The position numbers were made by a program, and so were the translations under genes. 64,000 bases of DNA from Dipteronia dyeriana (lineage: Eukaryota; Streptophyta; Magnoliopsida; Sapindales; Sapindaceae). The DNA is taken from the NCBI GenBank assembly GCA_032871835.1, contig CM065297.1:41417098-41481097 (forward strand), read 5' to 3'. The stretch's first letter is position 1. Every line of letters starts with the position of its first letter. This document shows, in pieces, positions 31,046 through 44,280 of this stretch. Below the pieces are notes generated by a model that did no database searches, was not told the DNA's origin, and worked only from the letters and a program-made list of their open reading frames with translations.

Positions 31046-33314
31046 GTAGGGAAAATCGCACAACAGAAGCGTGAAAACTTATAATTAAAATTAGGGTTTC
31101 GGTATAATTTTTTTTCCCTTTATAATATGAAGAACCTTAACCCTAGATTAATTGATGTATATATAAAGTGTCGTACCTTTTTCTCGTGATGATTTTACTA
31201 GCGTTTAATTGAATCTGTAAGATCTTCAAATCCAATCACGAACGTGAATCACCAAGGAGTGTGTTCTCCCTCTCTTTTAATTGTATACCTAAGGATGGAA
31301 ACAAACAAAATCTTTCTCTTTATTAGTTACAATAATCCTCCAAGAAGAAAACAAAGAACGTTAGGTCACTTGTTAATTATCAATCAATTTGATTGAAACT
31401 CGCGTGAACCTTGATTCGATGTTGGACACAAAACCTTTTAATGTAAAGGCTACTAGTATACTATCGAAACTAAACATTTTTTCTTCCTTTTCTTCTTTGC
31501 CGAATCTAACACTATTTCTTAGAGTTGATCGAATTTTTTCTAGAGCAAAAACAGATTTTTCTCCCTCAAAATTCTATGGTAGCAGAAATCTTCTCTCAAA
31601 AATACAAAGGCTAGCCGAAATTTCTCTCCAAAAAACAATTCTTAAGGTTGATCGAAATTTTACTTATATATATATAGATATATATATAGGCCTAGCCGAA
31701 TTTTCTCTTGGAAATATATTAGGATTTTAAATCCTTTCTTAAGAAGGATTTACTTGGTTGTTAAGAATCCTTTCCATAGGTGGATTTACTTGGTGGTTAA
31801 GAATCCTTTTCAAAGAAGAATTCTACTCTACACCAAGATTCCTAATCAAACTCAATAGTGTATTTTTAACCATATTAAAGATTTCTTAATTTGACTAGAT
31901 AAATAATTCCTTTTATTTATCTACTTATCAAATATAGTCTTTAATATTAATTATACTACCAACAATAGTATAATATTAGGAAACCAATTCCTACTAGGAA
32001 AAAGATTTTGATTTTTAATTAAATATTAATTAATCAACAAGTTAATTAATTTCTATTTAATTAAATAATAAAATAAAAAACAATATATTAAGCTATTTTA
32101 TATCGCCATGTTGCCCAACACATATATATGGGCCAATATATTATTTTTCTTATTTTATTAAATCCATTGTACCTTAACCAAAAGTCCACATGTGAACTAG
32201 ACATATTCTTACAAAAAAAACAAGTCCATATGCCTTAATACAATTCTAGATGGACCCCTAAATTGGTCTGGTAGATTATATCAAGTGATCCATTCAAGTT
32301 CGTGTGGATTGGGGATCTTGACGGGCTATCTAAATTTAAGCTCCAATAGACACAACCCAATCACAGTGAACAAATGATTCACTTAGGTTCGGTCTATTAA
32401 TTTTAGTTCATTCCACTGAATAACAAAAATTGAACTCTAAAATAAAGATAGAATAAGTTAATATTCTTACTCGTACCATAAACAACCATATTGAAGAAAG
32501 TGTATCATCGTGAAGAAGACATAGACTGCTTATAGCTCACCAAGTTCCATATTTACTCATATGACCACATTTTGAACTTGGATATTTTGACGTGTCTAGA
32601 AGCCATGTTTCAATAGACAATATTAAAAATTTAACGTTAGGATTTAATATCCAATACCTCAAAACATCCATATGATGATATTCATTTCATAAATGGAGCC
32701 ACGATGTACATATCTATAAATGAAGTCCTCTATCGATTAACAAATGAATACCACCAAACTATCGAGGATAGACTATGCTATATAATCGTACTCATTGATA
32801 GCTCAAATGATAACACTTGCAACCATAAGTCCATCATTTATCTTAGGATTGAGATAGACTCTCTGATTGTCTTCAAATAAAACCTTTTATCCATTGACGG
32901 TTCTAGATAAAATATATCATTGTGATCCAATTCAATGCACCCAATACACTAGATTCTTTTGCCCAAAGACACCAAACTTTGATGATTTTAGACTCATCAT
33001 GACACATTTGATACCACTTAAATGCTAGCAAAAGAATCTACAACTTTGACAAGATAAAGGCACACAACCTTTATCTTAAGTTGTGAATATTATTCAAGAC
33101 TAACTGAAGAATTGTGTCTACCTCATACAAATCTATAGGTATGAACAATTCTTCTTTTCTCATAGTCTTTTTATCTTATAATTATTTACTTTTGATAATT
33201 ATAATAATTACAATATAAATGCTATAAGATTTGTTAAACTAGAAATCACTTTATTAATATGAAAAGATTGTCAAATACATTATTATACTCTTGCTATTGA
33301 GCATAATCCCAACA
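31046..33314 (-). repeat. 3' LTR of element G
   Basis: 2269 bases. On minus it starts TGTTGGGATT at 33314 and ends CCCTACA at 31046. The PPT AAGGAAAGTGGGAGAT (33315-33330) precedes it. It includes a TATATATAGATATATATA tract (31664-31689). ORFs inside are spurious. Confidence 0.85.
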
Positions 33315-33479
33315 ATCTCCCACTTTCCTTATAGTAAATGTGTCATATCTCTGATCCTTATGTTCTCTAGATGCACATCAAAACTCTTTTATGGAAGAGC
33401 CTCTGTAAAGGGATCCGCTAGATTATCTACTGACGTGACCTTGGTAATCGTCACGTCACCCCTATGCACAATTTTCCTC

Positions 33480-34906
33480 AGAAGGTGATACTTTCATTCA
33501 ATGTGTTTCCCTCTCTTACGACTTCTTGGTTCTCTCGAATTAGACATTGCTCCACTTTTGTCACAATTGATAGTGTTCTGCTTATTCGTATTAGGAACCA
33601 CTTCCAAGTCAATCAAGAATTGGCGGAGCCAGACATCCTCTTTAGCAGCCTCGCATATGGCGACATACTTGGCTTCCATAGTGTAATCAGTAATACAAGA
33701 TTGCTAGATACTCCTCCATATGATTGCCCCTCCTCCAATAGTAAACACAGATCCTGATGTTGATCTCCTAGAGTCAGAATCTGACTGAAAATCAGAAACT
33801 GTATACCTAATGGGAATTAAATCCCCTTCAGAGTATACAAGTATATAATCTCTCGTTCTCCTAAGATACTTGAAAATATGCTTGATAGTCATCCAATGAT
33901 CAGGACCAGGTTTCGATTGAAATCTGCTAACTATGCCCATAACAAAACAAATATCTTTTATAGTACAGAGCATTCCATACATGGGACTTCCAGCTGCCGA
34001 TGCATATGGAACCCTACTCATGAATTGCTCTTCATGCTCTTTCTTAGGAGCTTGTTCATTAGAAAGTTTGATTCCATGTCTAAATGGTAACATAACTTTC
34101 TTGGAATCTTGCATAGAAAACCTAGACAAGATTTTATCTATGTATAAAGCTTGGGATAATGCAATTATCCTATTCTTTCTATCCCTTATGACTTGGATAC
34201 CAAGAATATAACCTACTTCTCCTAAGTCCTTCATATCAAATTGTTTTGCTAACCATTCTTTTATTGATGTCAATACACCTACATCATTTCCGATGAGTAG
34301 TATATCATCAACGTAAAGAACTAGGAAAACCAACTTGTCACCTTTAATCATTTTGTATACACATTGTTCATCAAGGTTTTGAATAAATCCAAAACTTTTC
34401 ACGGCTTGATCGAACCTTATGTTCCAGGATCTGGATGCTTGCTTCAATCCATATATGGATCTTTACAACTTGCATACCCTTTCCTCTTGGCCTTTTTCAA
34501 TGAATCAATCTGGTTGCATCATATAGATGCTTTCGTCAAGACTTCCATTGAGGAAAGCTGTCTTAACGTCCATTTGCCAAATCTTTAGGTCTAGAGATGC
34601 CGTAATGGATAAGAGTATCCTAATGGATTTAAGCACGGCTACAGGAGAGAAAGTTTCTTCATAATCGATACCTTCCTTCTGTGTACAACCTTTAGCTACC
34701 AATCTAGCTTTAAAGGTTTCCACATCTCCATCCATTCCTCTTTTCCTCTTGTATACCCACTTGCACCCAATGGGTTTTAACTTTAGGAAAGTATACAAGA
34801 CACCAGACTTTGTTTTTGAACATAGAGTCAATTTCGGATTGAATTTCCTTTTTCCAATGGTGACAATCAACATCTTCCATTGCTTCCTTGTATGTATAGG
34901 GATCAT
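33480..34906 (-). pseudogene. pol: RT and RNase H of element G
   Basis: On minus the RT opens at 34906 with [50 protein letters not shown] and [18 protein letters not shown], then a stop at 34505. The second part, 34447-33704, has SFGFIQNLDEQCVYK and the catalytic YVDDILLIGND (YVDD codons 34304-34315). RNase H follows with SRRSTSGSVFTIGGGAIIW and, after a frame break, MEAKYVAICEAAKEDVWLRQ (33679 down) and the terminal KHIE. The catalytic RT residues are intact. At least two breaks (about 34450-34505 and 33690) prevent a full protein. Confidence 0.88.
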
Positions 34907-35159
34907 CGCCGTCTTGCAGATTCTCTACAGATTCCCCTAGACCGATGTATCTCTCGGGTTGTCTACTAACCCTCCCACTACGTCAAAGTATGGTAGATTG
35001 TTGATCTTGTGTTGGTACGGAACTTACAATTGGGCTTGATTGTGAAACCTCTTGTGGAGTTATATCTCTTGAAAGCTCATTCAGGACAATCCTACTTTTA
35101 GGCACAAAATTATTCATATAGTCCTCTTTTAGAAATTTAGCATTTGTCGAAACAAATAC

Positions 35160-36290
35160 TTTAAGATCTTAAGGACTATAGAAATAATTTCCTTTTGTTC
35201 CTTTTGGATACCCTACAAATATGCATGTGTCTGAACAAGACTTCATCTTTTCTGTCTTACCTTTTAATACGTGCGTAGGACATCCAAATATCCTTAAGTG
35301 TTGTAAACTAGGTTTTCGCCCGGTCCACAAATGATGCGGTGTTTTAGGAACCGATTTAGATGGTATATCGTTTAGAATGTACATTGTGGTTTGTAAAGCA
35401 TATCCCCAAAAAGAATTAGGGAGCGTTGAATGAATCAACATAGACCTAACCATGTCCAAAAGAGTTCTATTTCTCCTTTCTGCCACCCCATTTTGTTAAG
35501 GTGTGCCTGGTGTAGATAACTGAGAAATTCCCATTATCAATAAGATATTGTTGAAACTCACCAAATAGATATTCTCCACAACGATCAAACCTCAAGATTT
35601 TTATGTGTTTCTCAAATTTTCTACTTCAGGTTTCAATGCTTTGAACATGTCAAAAGCATCTGATTTATGTCTCATGAGATACATAAAACCAAATCTTGAG
35701 TAATCATACGTGAAAGTGATGAAGTACTCACATCCACCTCTAGCTTGAATTATCATAGGTCCACACACATCAGTGTGTATCAATCCTAAACATTCATTGG
35801 CTCTTGTGCCTTTGGTCGTAAACGACCTTTTGGTCATTTTACCTTCCAAACAAGATTCACAAGTTGGTAGATCTTCAACCTTTAAGTCACTTAGAGGTCC
35901 ATCACTAACCAATCTTTTAATCCTATTTAGGTTAATATGACCTAGATGCAAATGCCATAGGTAGGTTTCATCTTTTGATAATTTTACTCTTGTATGATTA
36001 GGTTCCGTTGATTCTGTGTCTAACAAGTGAGAGATATTTATATACAAATAGAATATACCGTTTTCCAATGTACCTTTGCAAATAATATTGTTATTCTTAC
36101 TAATAATAAAGGCTTTATTAAAAGTAAAAGAATAAACAAATTTATTTAAATAAGAAACTAAAATTAAATTCTTCTTGAATTCAGGTACATAATAAACATT
36201 TATTAAATCTAATTGCCTACCAGAATCTAGATTGACTCTAATATCTCCCACTACACTAGTAGACACCAACGCTTTATTGCCTAAACGCAA
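35160..36290 (-). pseudogene. pol: GAG-pre-integrase and integrase of element G
   Basis: The 36290-35601 frame starts after the missing protease: NVYYVPEFKKNLILVS, the zinc region TYLWHLHLGHINLNRIKRL with CESCLEGK, and the first catalytic Asp in LIHTDVCGPM. Around 35600-35520 the frame is broken; a DRCGEY motif probably holds the second Asp. The last catalytic Glu is in [12 protein letters not shown] (35486 down), followed by [20 protein letters not shown] and [17 protein letters not shown]. All three acidic positions can be found, but in separate frames. Confidence 0.85.
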
Positions 36291-36419
36291 GTTGAATTCA
36301 TTCTCATTCAGTCTTTTCCTTTCCCGGAACCCATTCTAGTTACACCCAAGTTGCTTTCTCTTCTGTTGTTTCTTAACCTTCCTACGGGTCTTAACAATTG
36401 CAACTTTACTAACCGTATG

Positions 36420-36542
36420 AATCTCTTAACCCTTGGCTAACACAAGGATTTTCGCTATGCTTTGATCATCTTGCGTCAGGGTATGTAAGGTGCATTCCTT
36501 ATTTTTCAAGGTGTAGTCCAACTTGAATTGATTAAAGGAATC
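36420..36542 (-). pseudogene. gag: gag C-terminal fragment of element G (right of the solo LTR on minus)
   Basis: SFNQFKLDYTLKNKECTLHT is the continuation of the gag frame interrupted by solo LTR H. It matches SFDQFKWDYTFNNKEYT in J gag. It ends near LVLAKG. Beyond it (36300-36420) basic residues KKQQKRKQLG lead directly to the pre-integrase region, so the zinc knuckle and protease are deleted. Confidence 0.75.
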
Positions 36543-36684
36543 TGAAATTCCTTTTATCTTTATTGTGTAAATATACCTAGAGGCGGGGTGAATAGGTATA
36601 TACTCCAATTTTTATCTTCTTTTAAAAACAATGCAATTTTAACAATGTTTAATAAAAATTGCAAACAATGACACACAATATTTA

Positions 36685-36716
36685 CATGGTAAACCTCCGA
36701 AGAGGAAACATTCACG
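36685..36716 (-). promoter_or_regulatory. Two-stem hairpin module, solo LTR H
   Basis: On minus the inner stem CCTC, loop TTCG, GAGG (36705-36694) is perfect. The outer stem CGTGA (36716-36712) with CCATG (36689-36685) has one wobble and one mismatch. Confidence 0.45.
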
Positions 36717-36879
36717 GGTTGATACCACAACCACCGGCAAAAGCAAATCCACTATTTCAAATAGAGTTACACACTCAAGCAATCAACACATGCTCTACAA
36801 GCTATCACTCTCACTCTATCCTTGAACCTAGTGATCTACTAAGCCGACTTCCTATCCAAGACCCCCTATCTCTAGGAAG

Positions 36880-37060
36880 ATTCCTTGCTCACCTATCTAG
36901 ATCCTCCCAACCTTAGGCAAGACTTCTTGCTCAACTATCCGATTCCTCCTGACTCTAGTCAAGACTTCCTCGCTCAACAATCTGAGGTCTCACACCTCTT
37001 GTCGAGACTTCCGCTTGCTTAGCTATCTAAGTCCTCCCGACTCTAGCTAAGACTTACAAT
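36880..37060 (-). repeat. Degenerate 40-45-bp tandem repeats in solo LTR H
   Basis: Successive units carry CAAGACTTC plus TTGCTCA and CTATC plus CTCCCGACTCTA, the same family of repeats as at 45970-46265 and 53970-54232 in I. They are less regular here. Confidence 0.6.
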
Positions 37061-38719
37061 TGCTCAAATCAAAGAATCACTCTAAGATATGAGACTTTCT
37101 ACCTCTTCACAAGGCATCTAAGTGATCATGAATGCAAAATGCAAACAAGCACTCAACATAGAAAATGATAATCAACAAATTCTATGGACATGCAACTAGA
37201 TAACTAGATTATGCTTTCAAAGAACAATTACAAATATATCTAGGCAACCTAAGCATGTTATCAGTTAAGAACATAGATATGAAGATATAGATACCAATTG
37301 AAACACAACCTAGTTCTTAGAAAATGAAATTAGATCTAGAAATAATCAAACAAGCATAAGAACAAAAGATTTCTAGAAACAATTTCATGTTTATCAAGTT
37401 TAGCACAAATCATTCAATTTATCATAAATCTGGATAAACTTGAAAATTAAATCAACAAACCACAAAATGATATCAAAATCATCCTAGTCATGCTTCTTAA
37501 TCAAATAACATCAATCAATAAGAAGATCTAAGAAGAAAACTAAGAAGAAGATGATCTTACCAACAAGGATGAAAACCACGAACAGAAGATCTGATCACAA
37601 CGAAACTTCTAGACATCCTTTGGTTCTGGAAATGCTTGGAGTTTTTAGGAATCTTCAAGACACCCGAAATTGGTTTTGAATCAAGTGATTCGGAGTAGAA
37701 ATGAAGAAGTTATCACAAAAACAAAAAATCAAAATGTTGAGAGAAAATTTGTGCACTTGTTCTTCAATTTCAATTTTCTCAACTCATTAAGAATAAGAAA
37801 GAAGTAGAGGTTTTAAAGAGAGAATAACCAAATGACCATTTTGCCCCCTTTTGTTAGTGCCTCCCTGAGATGGCACATGGGCATCTCGGGGCAGAGCACA
37901 TTTAGGGCCGAGATGGCCACGTGCCATATCGGGATGGTGTATGGTGATGGCTTGAGCCATTGCACCTCATCCCTTGCGCTCTTCTCGCGTTCTTCTACCG
38001 TTCTTTGGCCTCCTGACTCTGAATTCGAATCCGTTTGAAGATTATAAACCGGGACTCCCTTAAGGACATGGACATATAAGATACTCAGCCTATAAAATAA
38101 GAATTTGACTCGATATACCAAGACGAAGACAATGTATCAACATGAGTTGAAAGTGTAGTATCTTTTGATTTAGAACTCGAAATCAATAGTATGAGTAACC
38201 GAAATGACCGAAACTCAATCATGAATAATATAAGACTAAAATCAAGTTCAAGATCCATGTTATACAAACATATAAACAAACAAACACATTTCACACAAGA
38301 ATGCAAACTACATAGAGATAGTCTTCAATCATGCATTTTCCAAAACATGCTACTTTCATACCAATGCATGAGAATTCAACTTCAAGTGTGTGAATGTGTT
38401 ATACCAAATGATGCGCTAAGACACAGGGACACAAATGTATGAATTGTGTGTGAGCGCGCATTTAAAGATGCACAACTAAGCAGAGATACATTTGAATGAA
38501 TTGTGTGTGTGTGCACTTACGCCTTGCAAAAGGAAGAAGGATCTCGATACCTTAGCATCCAAGAATAGTACCAATCCTCTTGAAGATGAACTTTGCATCA
38601 TGAGAAGTTTCTTTTCTTCCTTGAAGCTCTTATCATCACGAACCATTTAAGCAACTAAGCATTACAAAGAAATGAAGTTTTGTTATGGAATCAAGCCAAC
38701 ACAAATCTAAAACCTAACA

Positions 38720-39218
38720 GAATCTGATAGTGAGTTCACAATCATGCCAATTTTTCATCTCATCATCTATCTCAGCACCATTCAGTTCAGCAATGTTGAG
38801 ATGTTCTATGACTTTAATCATGTGATCTTTCACAACCTATCCAGGTTTTATCCTAAGATTCTTAAAGGCAGTCACTGCCTCTCTCTTCATTGTCATAGAC
38901 CTCATAGCAAACATTTTATCTAGAGACATCATTATATCAGCAGCAGTCTCCATTACTTCATGTTGTTGTTGCAGCACGTCGGAGATGGTGGCCATAATGT
39001 AACGTATATTTAGCCATCTCATCTGAAGACTCCTACTGTTGATAATCATCTCCTTGCTCCTAAGTAGATTCATTAGTAGGAGTAGGTGGAGTAGCAGTGC
39101 ACAGAACAAACTTATGCTTTTCAGCTTGCAATAACAACCTAATTTTCCTTTTCCATGTGACATAATTATCATCAGTTAAAGTATTATCTTTTAGAATGTT
39201 GATTAGGGATGGGGTCAT
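38720..39218 (-). pseudogene. gag: gag N-terminal part of element G
   Basis: The start ATG is at 39218 (MTPSLINILKDNTL), followed by a frame change. The main body shows YIMATISDVLQQQHEVMETA, DIMMSLDKMFAMRS and AVTAFKNLRIKPG, then a stop at 38837-38839. HLNIAELNGAEI leads up to the solo LTR. This is the UBN2-type Copia gag. J carries the same protein at 60449-61045 with its start codon changed to CTG. Confidence 0.8.
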
Positions 39219-40633
39219 GATTTTTTTAATAATAAAAATTATATAAGTATTTAATCATGATAAAGCACTTTCGAATATTTATCTTGAATTATATATAAAA
39301 TAATTCAATCTTAAAATTCAATGGTGATCCAACACCCATAATCGTCATGCCTCCTTTAGGAGTTCGCACTATTTACTAGTTAGACTAGGTCCCACCTAAT
39401 TGTTAACATAACAACCAACTTTTTCAATTTAGCCTTGAAATTTTATTAACAAGAACTCTTGGGAGGATATTAATAAAATACATTTGAGTGTGTTACCAAG
39501 TTATCGACCTTCAATATATTCCCTCACGAATATCCCTCCTTTTGGAGTAGATATCGTATCGTTTGGGTTAATTGTCTAGTCTATCCTTGTAAGGAAGTAT
39601 CTTGCTAAATTCCATTCATGAATACCTCTTTGGAGGTTATTACACAAAACATAATGCTTAACTAAACTAGGAGGCCGTAGGTGTTACAAAACACCTTCTC
39701 CCACTCAATTATTTAATGAGTGTGATCGAATTCTAAATAATGATTTACCAAGTTATCTAGATGTCAATTTAGATACCTAAACCATTCTATGCATGTTCAT
39801 ACCAAAAGAGATATATGAGTGGCCCTCCTATTCTTTATACCATGTTATCAAACAATGACAAATATTGCAATATTTATAAAAAAAATATAAACAGCTACAA
39901 TTTTGGTCCATCCTAGAAAAGCAAACAAATTAAATGTCTTGGAATACAAAAAACTCTTTTCTTGGCCAAACAAGTCTTCACACGACCTTCGTCGTTTTGA
40001 CTACCTCGGCTGCCTCTCATGGGTGTGCGCACCCTTGGCTTCCTTCCCATGAGAGTGTGCATGCCACGACCCCCATAAAGGGCTACCATGCGCAGCCCAT
40101 GGCTTCCATAGGGCTGCCGTGCTAAGCCCATACCACAACAAATGTGGCCGCGTGCTCTTCGGACGCACGTTTGTTGCTACGGCTCGTACGGTCCCAAACT
40201 TATTCCAGTTGCTTCCAATTCTTCAAACCTTCGAGTCTTCGATACTTGAATATATTACAGAAGAATTTTAAATAAAAAAATAAAGCAGTTTTTTTATTAC
40301 AATATAGTGCAGTTTTTTTAAAAAAATTACAACAATGTGCAGTTTTTTTTATTACAACAATAAGTAAAAAAAAACTCAGGAACTACCAAGAAAGAGATTA
40401 TGGCGATGATAGACCACCCTTCTTGTTACAATCCCAAAACAAAAATACATTGAAATTCTATGACCAAAATTGTGCAATAATAATCCACATATAATATATA
40501 TATACATACATACATTCCAATGTAAATATATGTGTGAATACCTAGAGTGTCATCTCTTTCTAAAACATGCATATATACAATAAAAAGAAAAAAATTCACG
40601 TACATATACATCAATTAATCAAGGGTACAACCA
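39219..40633 (-). other. Leader region of element G between PBS and gag
   Basis: About 1.4 kb without a supported gene. It includes a GC-rich stretch with CATGGCTTCC/CATGGGCTG repeats (40010-40160), homopolymer A/T tracts (40270-40370) and an AT-rich segment. Element J has a leader of similar length (59253-60448). Confidence 0.7.
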
Positions 40634-40647
40634 GGCTCTGATACTAA
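40634..40647 (-). other. Primer-binding site of element G
   Basis: On minus TTAGTATCAGAGCC, one base from the usual TTGGTATCAGAGCC (initiator tRNA-Met). Confidence 0.75.
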
Positions 40648-40648
40648 T

Positions 40649-42913
40649 TTTAGGGAAAATTGTGCAACGAAAGCGTGAAAACTTAGAATTAAAATTAGGG
40701 TTTCAGTATAAATAACATTTTTCCCTTTATAATAACAAGAACCTTAACCCTAGATTAATTGATGTATATATAAAGTGTCGTACCTTTTCTCGTGACGATT
40801 GAACTAGCATCGAATTGAATCCGCAAGATCTTCCAATCCAATTACGAACGTGAATCACCTAGGAGTGTGAGCTCCCTCACTTTTAATTGTATACCTGAGG
40901 ATGGAAACAAACAAAATCTATTTCTTTGTTAGATACAATAATCCTCCAAGAAGAAAACAAAGAACGTTAGGTCACTTGTGATTTATCAATCAATTTGATT
41001 GAAACTCATGTGAACCTTGATTTGATGTTGAACACAAAACCTTTTAATGTAAAGGCTACTAGTGTACTATCGAAAACTAAACGTTCTTTCTTCCTTTTCT
41101 TCTTTACCAAACTTACACTATTTCATAGAGTTGATCGAATTTTATCTAGAGCAAAAACAAAATTTTCTCCCTCAAAATTCTATGGTTGCTGAAATCTTCT
41201 CTCAAAAATACTAGGCAAGCCAAAATTTCTCTCCAAAAAACAATTCTTATGGCTGGCCGGAATTTTACTTATATATATATAGGGCTGGCCGAATTTTCTC
41301 TTGGAAATATATTAGGATTTCAAATCCTTTCCTAAGAAGGATTTACTTAGTTGTTAAGAATCCTTTCCTTAGGTGGATTTACTTGGTGGTTGAGAATCCT
41401 TTTCAAAGAAGAATTCTACTCTACACCAAGACTCCTAATCCAATTCAATAGTGTATTTGTAACCATATTAAAGATTTTCTAATTTTACTCGATAAATAAT
41501 TCCTTTTATTTATTTACTAATCAAATATAGTCTTTAATATTAATTATACTACCAACAATAGTATAATATTAGGAGACCAACTCCTACTAGGAAAAATATT
41601 TTGACTTTTAATTAAATAATTAATTAATCAATAAATTAATTAATTTACATTTAATTAAATAATAAAATAAAAAACAATATATTAAGCTATTTTATATAGC
41701 CTTGTTGTCCAACACATATATATAGGCAAATATATTATTTATCTTATTTTATTAAATCCATTGTACCTTAACAAAAAGTCCACATCTGAAACAAGTCCAC
41801 ATGCATTAATACAATTCTAGATGGACCCCTAAATTGGTCCGGTAGAATATATGAAGTGATCCATTCAAGTTCGTGTGGATTGGGGATCTTAGCGGGCTAT
41901 CTAAATTTAAGTTGCAATAGACACAACCCAATCACAATCAACAAATGATTCACTTATGTTCGATCTATTAATTTTAGTTCATTCCACTAAAGAACTAAAA
42001 TTGAACTCTTAAATAAGGATAGAATAAGTTAATATTTCTTACTCATACCCTAGACAACCTTATTGGAGAAAGTGTATCCTCGTGAAGAATATCAGTAATC
42101 GCCAAGAGCTCATAGACCGCCTATAGCTCTCCAAGTTATCATATTTACTCATATGACCACATTTTGAACTTGGATATTTTGACTTGTCCAGAAGCCATGT
42201 TTCAATAGATACTATTGAAAACTTAACGGTAATATTTAATATCCAATACCTCAAAACATCCATATATTGATATTCAACTCTCATTTCATAAACGGAGCCA
42301 CGATGTCCATATCTATAAATGAAGTCCTCTATCGATTAACAAATGAATACCACCAAACTGTCAAGGATAAACTATGCTATATAATCGTACTCATTGATAG
42401 CTCAAATGATAACACTTGCAACCATAAGTCCATCATTTATCTTAGGATTGAGATAGACTCTCCGATTGTCTTCAAATAAAACCTTTTATCCATTGATGAT
42501 TCTAGATAAAGTATATCATTGTGATCCAATTCAATGCACCCAATGCACTAGATTCTTTTGCCCAAAGACACCAAGCTTTGATGATTTTAGACTCATCATG
42601 ACACATTTGATCCCACTCAAATCCTAGCAAAAGAATCTACAACTTTGACAAGATAAAGGCAGTCAACCTTTATCTTAAGTTGTGAATATTATTCAAGACT
42701 AACTGAAGAATTGTGTCTACCTCATACTTATCTTGATGTATAAACAATTCTTCTTTTCTCATAGTCTTTTGACCTTATGATTATTTACTTTTGACAATTA
42801 TAATAATTAAACTATAAATGCTATAAGATTTGTTAAACTAGATTTCACTTTATTAATATAAAAGGATTGTCAAATTCATTATTATACTCTTGCTATCGAG
42901 CATAATCCCAACA
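40649..42913 (-). repeat. 5' LTR of element G
   Basis: 2265 bases, colinear with 31046-33314. On minus it starts TGTTGGGATT at 42913 and ends with AA where CA is expected (40650-40649), so the terminal dinucleotide is mutated. Confidence 0.85.
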
Positions 42914-43765
42914 GAAAGATGTCATCAAGAAAGAAGTTTTGAAGCTATGGAATGTCGGGAATATATATCCAATCACAAATAGCCGGTGGTTGAGCCCAAT
43001 CTGTGTTATGCCAAAGAAGTCAGGTATTACAGTGGTGGAAAATGTGAAGAATGAGCTAGTATCCCAAAAGCTTCAGACTGGGTGGTATGTGTGTATAGAT
43101 TATATGAAATTGAACATGGCAACCTGGAAAGACCACTTCTCATTGCCATTAATTGATCAGATGTTAGAACGATTGGTAGGGCACAACTTTTATTGCTTTC
43201 TTGATGGGTACTCAGGCTATAATTAGATAGCAATAACTCTAGAGGATCATAAGAAGACAACATTCACATGTCCATTCGGCACCTACGCTTATAGAAAAAT
43301 TCCTTTTGGGATGTGTAATGCCCCGAGGACTTTCCAGAGGTGCATGACTTCCATTTTTTCAAACATGATAGGGGAGAAATAGAAGCCTTTATGGATGACT
43401 TCTCAGATTATGGTGATTCTTGCAGTTTATGCTTAGACAACTTGTCTTCAGTTTTGAGAAGGTGCAAGAAAAACAATTTGGTTTTAAACTGGGAGAAATG
43501 ACATTTTATTGTGCAGTAAGGGATTGTTTTATGGCACATAATTTCCAGTCGAGGGATTAAATTGAATAAGGCAAAGGTTGAAGTTATTAAGAGTCTACCT
43601 CCATCTCGGTCTGTTAAGGATATTAGGTCTTTCTTGGGTCATGTAGGCTTCTATAAGAGATTCCGTAGAGATTTCTCAAAGATCTCCAGACCGTTATGTG
43701 AATTTCTCCAGAAAGTTAGGGAGTTTGTTTTTTTTATAGGAGCTTGGCAGCATTTGAGTCACTGA
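42914..43765 (+). pseudogene. pol: RT of element F, continued after insertion G
   Basis: It resumes with an RT linker and SRWLSPICVMPKKSGITVVE (42984-43043), then TGWYVCIDYMKLNMATWKDH, FSLPLIDQMLERLVGHNFYC, FLDGYSGYN, a stop, KKTTFTCPFGTYAYRKIPFG and CNAPRTFQRCM. The catalytic FMDDF is at 43388-43402. Frame changes follow, and the thumb resumes at 43562 with AKVEVIKSLPPSRSVKDIRS and FLGHVGFYKRF. Catalytic Asp residues are kept; several stops inactivate it. Confidence 0.85.
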
Positions 43766-44196
43766 AATTGGCCTTGGCCTCAGCACCAGTGATGGCACCA
43801 CCTAATCAAGAGCTACCTTTTGAGTTGATGTGTGATGCATCAGATTATGCACTAAGTGCAGTTTTAGGACAACGGATTGACAAGGTCCCCCATATGATAT
43901 ACTACTCATCATGGACCTTGAATGGCACCTAACTAAATCATTCAACAACAAAAAATGAGTTTTTGCTTTTCATCTTTACATTGGAAAAGTTTAGGCAGTA
44001 TCTATTTGGTGCAAAGGTGATAGTTTATTTAGATCATGCTTCTCTAAGATATTTGCTACAGAAGAAGGACTCTAAACCCAGGTTGATCAGATGGGTCTTG
44101 TTGCTACAGGAATTTGACTTAGATATCAGAGACAAAAAGGGTTATAAAAATGTGGCAGCAGATCACCTTAGCAGATTGGTTCAGAAAGGCTTATAA
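43744..44196 (+). pseudogene. pol: RNase H of element F
   Basis: FELMCDASDYALSAVLGQR (first Asp), then a stop, [60 protein letters not shown] and the end motif VAADHLSRL. These are the usual RNase H landmarks of Gypsy elements. An in-frame TAA (43930-43932) and a frame change separate the halves. Confidence 0.82.
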
Positions 44197-44280
44197 AAAG
44201 AGGAGGAGATTCCAAAGAGAGAAAATTTCCCGGATGAACATTTATAGGTAGTACACAATGATGAGCCTTGGTATGCAGAT

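Larger units (their letters stand above)
36543..38719 (-). repeat. Solo LTR H (Sirevirus-like) inserted in gag of G
   Basis: It is flanked by perfect GAATC duplications (36538-36542, 38720-38724). On minus it begins TGTTAGGTTTTAG and ends GAATTTCA. It aligns with the LTRs of element I along its length: inverted CCTCTAGG box at about 36577, hairpin 36685-36716, tandem-repeat block about 36880-37060, and conserved 3' part 38000-38719. No internal sequence is present, so it arose by LTR-LTR recombination. The insertion splits an aligned gag reading frame, which fixes the order G before H. Confidence 0.88.
31046..42913 (-). mobile_element. Element G: long-LTR Copia retrotransposon on minus, inserted in F
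   Basis: Flanks are GAAGG (31041-31045) and GAAAG (42914-42918), one mismatch. The LTRs begin TGTTGGGATTATGCTC on minus. The order on minus is 5' LTR 42913-40649, PBS, long leader, gag (split by solo LTR H), GAG-pre-integrase, integrase, RT, RNase H, PPT, 3' LTR 33314-31046. That is Copia order, integrase before RT. The zinc knuckle and protease are deleted near 36300-36420 compared with element J. LTRs are clearly diverged (of the order of 10% by eye at their ends). Confidence 0.9.

Noticed and set aside
39913..40131. Overlapping ORFs on both strands in a GC-rich part of G
   Set aside because: The repeat-driven composition (CATGGCTTCC variants) keeps both strands open; the matching leader in J is not coding.
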